Source: Crambe crambe
Taxonomy: Eukaryota; Porifera; Demospongiae; Poecilosclerida; Crambeidae
Assembly (NCBI GenBank): GCA_963924555.1
Contig: OZ004589.1
Location: 3,658,001-3,722,000, forward strand
Length of the DNA stretch: 64,000 nt
Direction: 5' to 3'
In this document: positions 58,101 to 64,000 of the stretch, piece by piece
Layout of the letters: each line of letters opens with the position of its first letter
How positions within the stretch are numbered: position 1 is the stretch's first letter
Made by a program: the position numbers and the translations under genes
The notes under the pieces: generated by a model
Databases searched by the model: none
Told to the model about the DNA's origin: nothing
Seen by the model: the letters and a program-made list of their open reading frames with translations, nothing else

Positions 58101-61100
58101 ATCCAACTTTATTTCCGACAACAATGTATGAAAGTAATTGCTTGTTATTATGGACAGGATTATGCTTATGGTTAGCAGGCTTTGGCCACATCAACCATGC
58201 ACGTGCTATCCGTGTTTGGCATGAGATATATTACCGCGTAGTTAATGCATAGTTAAGAATTGCTTCCTCGACTTCTGGAAAGGTAGATATTAGTACCTTA
58301 ATATTAGCTGGGCTAGAGTGCTTCCATGTAGTGCTTTTTATAATTTAATTATGTATACTAATTAATGAGAGATTCTGTATCTCAAGTTTTGAGAGACGAA
58401 GAGTTTAGTCTTCCTCTCTAGTCATCTATAGATGCCCGTTCTTGTGCAGAGAGCTTTATGGAGTGGGTTGCAAACAGCCTATAAATCTTTAACAACAATC
58501 CTACACCAAAAACAGTTATTATACTGTCTATTCCGGATAGACACTATCTTCCAAACTTATATAGGAGAATATTGCTGCAAAAACTCATAGCTCTAGTCCC
58601 ACAAGGTCTGTAACTCTCTTCCTCAGATTATGACAATAAATCTTCCATGGTTACAATGCAGATTATATTAGATTAATGGGCGTGACGTCACATGATGTAG
58701 GTCTGTTCCGTGTCTAATATCTATGGCCTCGATACAGAAATAGCACTTTTATAATGCTCAACTTGTTGTTGCTTTTCTTTTTCAGCCATAATACTTAACG
58801 AATCGATCTATAAAGGGATTGACTCAAACTAGCACTATGCATATGTGATTACTTATACTTTGCTGTACATCACATTGGGCCTTGATACTTGCTCTAAAAG
58901 GTCTGCACTGTTCTTGGGCTTCAGGTCACCCACCAAATAACCAGGGTGCACTTTGGGAAACGAATGCTCAGACAGACGTGCTCCTAACAACCAAATATTT
59001 TTTTCAGCCACTTTTACCATTCTTTTCTAAATAGCACACACCTAAAATAATGGTAGGAAGGGCAACCCAGAACAGACTATTTAGTACCACTGGGAGGCTT
59101 TTTGTATTGCATTCTAGTTCAGTGAGAAAGGTTCCACTGTAAGTGTAAGTTTATGAGATCAGCACATTTAAAGCATACATGAGCTTGATTGGTAGGTTTA
59201 GAGGGGATGTTACGTGTGTAGTTCAGTTAGGGTTGAGACACTGATTAAATGCAGCCAACTCACTAGTGAATGCAGTGGTCATAGGTGTGTTGGGGGGACA
59301 GGATTGTAGGTACTGTGTGGCTGTAAGTCTGCAGATGTGCCCCTCCTGTGCAAAGCACGAGGAAAATCAGCACACTAAGAATACGCCTACATTCTTTGCA
59401 TTATCAAGTGCCCCTCTGCCCCCTCCCCCTTTTTGTACACCCCTGTGTGAAAGTGGTGCTGTTATTACTTAAGAGTGGGAAATCATTCAAGGGCTGACAT
59501 ATTAATCTAAACATTTCATAGGAAGCATAGCCTAAACTGCATGAAGTCCTAGTGTTCCACCTTCTTATAGTTTCTTTAGTTCCAAACTGACATACAGTAT
59601 TGAATGAGTTACCAGCTGGAGTTGCCTCTATTATATTTGACTTTCTACACTATAGTGCAAAGCTAGCTAGGTACTCCAAACTGGTAGCTGCATGTGTTCA
59701 TATCATGTGCCACATAACTGCTATACATTAGTTTGTTGACATGATGTGATGCCAACCTTATTCCACATAATTAGTACATACATTAGCTACCATTCTCACA
59801 CTGATGAACGGTCTAGAGCTGCACTAATTACTCTCGATATGAAGTACCGGTGTTGATAAGGAGGATCTAGTGCTAGCTAGCTATCATGGGCAGTCAGTGA
59901 ACACCTGTATAGGGTGTATGTTTATTTTTATTCCAATGCAGCCACCAAGGCCATGCAAGATGCTGGAATTCAGTACAATGACATCAATCAAGTAGTAGTG
60001 GGATACTGTTATGGTGAGTAGGAATAGAGTATGGCCAGATGATAAATAAACAATGACTTTATTCAATCTTTTGTAGGTGATACTACCTGTGGACAGAGGG
60101 CAGTCTACCAGTTGGGCATGACTGGAGTACCTGTTTATAATGTATGTACTGTAGGTTTACAATAGGAGCTAGTGTGCAATCCATGGAGGTGTGACTATCA
60201 TTGGATACCTTCATGATTATCTTTTTCATATATCATGGGGGAGGTCATCATTATAACGGTAGCTACTTACTGGTTACTGTTTCCTCGTCATGAGATACCT
60301 GGAATATCTCTAGAGGTATCATGATACTTCCTTGATTTATCTCTCATAGCAATGGTTACCATGCATAGATACCACTGTTTATACCCCATATACCTTAACA
60401 GAGGTATCTCAAAGCTGCATATCTGACATGTCTTGTCTTCCCAATAACTAAAGGTGAATAATGCCTGTGCCACTGGATCCACCGCCTTGGTGTTGGCAAA
60501 ACAGTTGATTGAAGGAAAATCAGCTGAGTGTGTGCTTGCTCTTGGATTTGAGAAAATGGAAAGAGGCAGTTTGAAAGGACATGTATGTATGATCCATTAT
60601 GCATTTTAGCCTAGCCTCCACCCCCTTTAGGGGAATAACATGCATGAGAGGGTTACAGTAGTTGGTTTAATATAATGCTCGGCACATGTGCCTACATAAT
60701 TATTACACCAGTCCCCAAATAGAACCAAATAGAACTGCTAGCATGTATTTTAATTTAAGTTGCAGACAGATAGAAGGACAGGCTATATTGGAATCTAAAT
60801 GGCATCCTCTATCTGACCAATTTTCTCTTATATATAGAATTTCTAGTCCTGGGAATTAGAGCCTTTCATTCTAGAGGTCAAACTGGCACAGCTTTATTAT
60901 TGTAGAGGTGCATGTCCTCTTTTTATGGTTCACAGACGTACTTACGTATTTTATTGGCTCTTTTTTGCAGTTCACTGATCGTGTCAATCCAGCGGACAAG
61001 CATGCACAAGTCCTTGCTTCCAAATATGACATAGTCGCTGCCCCCATCACCCCCCAAATGTTTGGAGCTGCAGGAAGGGATCATATGGAGATGTATGGTA

Positions 61101-63957
61101 TGAAGATTTATAAAGGGAGGGCACATAATTATTTGAAGTGGAAGAAGGAAAGAAGAGTTTCACAACTTGGCAATAAATTTGCATAAGCAGTGCTGGTTTC
61201 ACTTTTGCCAAGACTCTGAGCTATAATTGTAGTAATGTAGTTTGGTAAACTGAGCATGTGTTCAAGCCACATATTAAGTACATGCCGATTGTTTGACTCA
61301 AATGTAGCATTTCATGTTTCAGCATTACAGAATGCTGTTCTGCATTGCACAAGTGGAGGAAGTCATCAATGTTTTCATGTATACATGGGACAAATGTGTC
61401 AAAAAATGAATGTTTATGTCATTACATACATATCAACAGCACTCCATATAAGTAATGGAGTGGTTGCATTTATAGATGGAACATTCCAGTACAGTATTTA
61501 TAGATGTGTTACACTGGTACTTTTGACACACTTGGCATCACCATTTTGTGGTCTACATTATAATTGGAGTGGCTGGATTTAATAGAGCATTTCATTTAGA
61601 AATGTTATAAAAATAATATGGAGAGCGTGTTAGTGTAGGGGTCATTGGTCAAAAGATACAGGCGTATTCTTCTGTCCTTTGTTGAGTTGTTATTATTATT
61701 TATCATACCAGGAACTACACCTGACCATTTTGCCAAGATAGCGCTGAAGAACCATCGCCATTCTATCAATAACCCTTACTCACAATTCCGAGATGAATAC
61801 ACATTGGAACAGATTAAGAACTCCAAGATGATCTACTATCCCCTTACCAAACTCCAGTGTTGGTATGCATTCTAGCTACTTAGATACTAGGAAACCCCTT
61901 AACAAACTCCATGGCTAGCTAGCTACTTATCTGACCATAGATACTAGGAAACCCCTTACCAAACTCCAGTGTTGGTAGGCATTGATTATGGCTAGCTGAC
62001 CATAGATGCTATAGACAATAATAGGAAACTGCATATTAATCCTTTTAATCCCCATCCTCCTACGTGTGCCTGTGAACAATGTAGTAAGAAGTGGTTACAA
62101 TGGTTCCAGTATAATTGTAGTTGCTAGTTTTGAACTTAACAAAGTTTATAGCTGTTAGATGTTCAAAAAGTTCACTTAATTATTGAACTCTACAACAGAG
62201 TCCAATATACCTCTAAATATTGCATCCATCTGTGAACTTATTGCTTTCTTAATTTTTTTTCCTTTGTGGAAGTATAGTAGTTGGCTTGCAAAGGGTTTGA
62301 CAATAACACACTTTCTAGCAGATAATTGTACACGTGAAGACTGAGCTAAGTTTAGATGCTTGCTCAAGCAACACTTTAGTTCTGCACATTATGTTCTCCA
62401 TCGGTATCATGAAACTGCCACATAGAGTCTTTATAACCGTCACTTGAAAACCAAAGCAGGAGGATCGACACGGATTAATTACGTGCGCAGGAGCATGTCA
62501 CTTGAAAACCAAAGCAGGAGGACATGATGTCACATGGATTAATTATATGCCTAGGAGCATGTCACTTGAAAACCAAAGCAGGAGGACACGGATTAATTAC
62601 ATGCGCAGGACCATGTCACTTGAAAACCAAAGCGGGAGGACACGAATAACTCCGGTTTGCGGGAATCTTGCAAAAGCCAGTCGTCAGGCGTCAACCATAA
62701 ACTGACTACTACGCATGCGTACTGTTTGAACTTTTGAAATTGCACTCGAATTTGGAGAGAAGTAACTTCAAATAAGCCTTGAAGAGCTGGCTGGTGACTG
62801 TTCTAGTATACTTCTAACCTTTGGTGTACAATTAACCTTCTCCAGTGAGATTTTTCGAGGCTCAACGATGAGCATGCACGAGAATGCACACTCAGCATTT
62901 TGCAAGATTCCCGCAAACAGGTGTAATTACATGCGCAGGAGCATGTCACTTGAAAACCAAAGCAGGAGGACACGGATTAATTACATGCGCAGGACCATGT
63001 CACTTGAAAACCAAAGCGGGAGGACACGAATAACTCCAGTTTGCGGGAATCTTGCAAAAGCCAGTCGTCAGGCATCAACCATAAACTGACTACTACGCAT
63101 GCGTACTGTTTGAACTTTTGAAATTGCACTCGAATTTGGAGAGAAGTAACTTCAAATAAGCCTTGAAGAGCTGGCTGGTGACTGTTCTAGTATACTTCTA
63201 ACCTTTGGTGTACAATTAACCTTCTCCAGTGAGATTTTTCGAGGCTCAACGATGAGCATGCACGAGAATGCACACTCAGCATTTTGCAAGATTCCCGCAA
63301 ACAGGTGTAATTACATGCGCAGGAGCATGTCACTTGAAAACCAAAGCAGGAGGACACGGATTAATTACATGCGCAGGAGCATGTCACTTGAAAACCAAAG
63401 CAGGAGGACACGGATTAATTACATGCGCAGGAGCATGTCACTTGAAAACCAAAGCAGGAGGACACGGATTAATTACATGTGCAGGAGCATGCGGTTTCCT
63501 ATCCCTTGTAAGTATCCCAGTGACCCTTGCCTTCCTTGTCCAAACCTGAGGATAATGCCAAGGATATGAATATTTTCACTCCTAATTTGATTTTTTTTTT
63601 GCTGCAGTCCCACATCTGATGGAAGTGCAGCTGCAATTGTTTGCAGTGAGGACTTTGTCAAATCTAACAAACTGGAAGGACAAGCTGTTGAGATCCTTGC
63701 TATGGAGATGGCTACTGATCTCCCCAGTACATTTAAGGATAGCTGTATGAATATGGTAAAAAGTGGGTTTGTAATTTGGCAGGTCAAAAGCTAATTGTCT
63801 CATCCCTAGGTTGGTTACGACATGGCAAAGAAAGCAGCTGAATCAGTGTACAGGAAGAGTGGTCTGAGTCCTGCTGACGTGGATGTAGTGGAACTCCATG
63901 ACTGCTTCTCTGCTAATGAGCTCATCTCTTATGAAGCTCTAGGCCTTTGTGCTCCAG
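55134..63957 (+). CDS. SCP2: Sterol carrier protein x, thiolase domain (5' part; runs off window)
   Basis: Peroxisomal 3-ketoacyl-CoA thiolase fused in most animals to a C-terminal SCP2 lipid-carrier domain; acts in branched-chain fatty acid and bile-acid-type side-chain oxidation. Nine exons (315 aa) are seen: 55134-55181, 55878-55935, 59942-60013, 60077-60141, 60454-60582, 60971-61097, 61712-61862, 63608-63755, 63810-63957, all in phase. The start reads [21 protein letters not shown]. The catalytic Cys is in NNACATGS (exon 5). [11 protein letters not shown] and [14 protein letters not shown] (second active-site His and Cys) follow. The donor after exon 9 (GTACCC) shows that the gene continues, so the SCP2 domain is not visible. 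Intron 1 holds a 429-bp MITE, intron 2 a 2.9-kb transposon remnant, and intron 7 a complex minisatellite. Confidence 0.94.
55362..55790. mobile_element. 429-bp MITE with ~95-bp inverted ends and 9-bp target duplication
   Basis: Left arm 55362-55457 and right arm 55694-55790 are near-perfect inverted copies (shared GAGAGGGAGAGGGAAAGTCT and TGTGGCCAGGTTTCAGTGG). The element is flanked by the direct repeat AATTAGTTA (55353-55361 and 55791-55799). Long inverted ends with a 9-bp duplication are typical of Mutator-like (MULE) elements. It lies in SCPx intron 1 and has no coding capacity. Confidence 0.85.
56174..59097. mobile_element. 2.9-kb DNA transposon remnant in SCPx intron 2
   Basis: Ends are inverted: left GTACTAAATAGTCTGTTCCG and right (other strand) GTACTAAATAGTCTGTTCTG, with a further partial match (AAAATAAT). 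On the - strand two fragments (58194-57961 and 58022-57675) overlap out of frame and look like parts of one protein ([31 protein letters not shown]). On the + strand 56626-56841 is a further frame of uncertain meaning. The transposon superfamily is not recognised. It appears decayed. Confidence 0.65.
61839..61981 (+). repeat. Tandem duplication of the exon 7 end and its donor
   Basis: CCCCTTACCAAACTCCAGTG-TTG-GTA, the last 24 bases of exon 7 plus the donor, is repeated at 61952-61977, with a decayed third copy at about 61893. The second donor (61975) is 112 bp downstream and would bring an in-frame stop, so the first donor is the one used. Confidence 0.85.
62437..63490. repeat. 54-bp minisatellite containing two tandem 384-bp units with a trapped MITE
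   Basis: Nine copies of a 54-bp unit (CACTTGAAAACCAAAGCAGG, then a segment ending ATGCGCAGGAGCATGT) are interrupted twice by a MITE of family C (62653-62920 and 63037-63304). Minisatellite plus MITE form a 384-bp unit present twice with only a few differences, showing recent tandem duplication. It lies in SCPx intron 7. Frames across it are spurious. Confidence 0.88.
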
Positions 63958-64000
63958 GTACCCTTTGTAGGTCCTCAATTAATGATTTGGGATTTTGTAC

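Noticed and set aside
58620-58760. Exon between SCPx exons 2 and 3
   Set aside because: Exons 2 and 3 already join in phase and the protein aligns to thiolase without a gap there; the sequence belongs to the transposon remnant.
62437-63490. CRISPR-like array
   Set aside because: Repeats are 54 bp, contiguous without unique spacers, and lie in an animal intron. It is a minisatellite.
62502-63569. Repeated short frames '[18 protein letters not shown]'
   Set aside because: They arise because 54 and 384 are multiples of three, so the minisatellite stays open. No start context or family supports a protein.

Overview
This is eukaryotic DNA, most likely from a sponge (probably a demosponge) or another early-branching animal. 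It holds about 60% A+T, dense protein genes split by many GT-AG introns that are often only 50-100 bp, animal-specific families (TRIM-NHL, NOX5, SLC1/EAAT, ASNSD1, SCPx, an animal-type cryptochrome), two single-pass receptors of a lineage-specific kind, and many short inverted-repeat elements. The species call is inference. The exon structures were built by hand and checked by reading phase across every junction.

Layout. 480-602: possible last exon of an upstream gene (+). 1549-4414: calcineurin-like phosphoesterase of the purple-acid-phosphatase 16/28/29 type (+, 11 exons). 4552-9967: unrecognised 1098-aa protein with a ubiquitin-like segment (-, 7 exons). 10021-22554: ASNSD1 (+, 16 exons, 652 aa). 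Its introns hold two other loci: a TRIM-NHL gene whose middle is inverted (10999-13096) and an intact receptor-like gene (19597-21543). 23448-25568: second TRIM-NHL copy (-), broken. 25569-31780: gene-poor, repeat-rich DNA with a 2.9-kb inverted-terminal-repeat element. 31992-37746: fibronectin-III-like receptor (+, 17 exons, 755 aa), followed by a decayed copy of its 3' half. 40140-47466: NADPH oxidase 5 (-, 16 exons, 1071 aa) with an amplified EF-hand region. 47625-52678: glutamate/aspartate transporter (+, 7 exons, 653 aa). 53333-54892: single-exon cryptochrome (-). 55134 to beyond 63957: peroxisomal SCPx thiolase (+, 9 exons seen, runs off the window).

The genes largely alternate in direction. 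There are three close head-to-head pairs with 53, 158 and 241 bp between start codons. The NOX5/EAAT promoter carries an NRF1-type palindrome and a perfect DR1 nuclear-receptor element, and a second perfect DR1 lies in EAAT intron 1.

The most notable points are: the clean internal inversion of a TRIM-NHL gene inside an ASNSD1 intron; a second copy of the ASNSD1 3' end split in two by 7.85 kb that contains the fibronectin-type receptor; triplication of the NOX5 calcium-sensing exon pair with conserved phases; three separate cases of tandemly duplicated splice junctions; a cryptochrome that keeps the Trp triad but has Ser in the flavin N5 position and lacks the (6-4) repair histidines; and a MITE trapped in, and amplified with, a 54-bp minisatellite. 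I did not see a wholly new system such as a defence locus or a CRISPR array.
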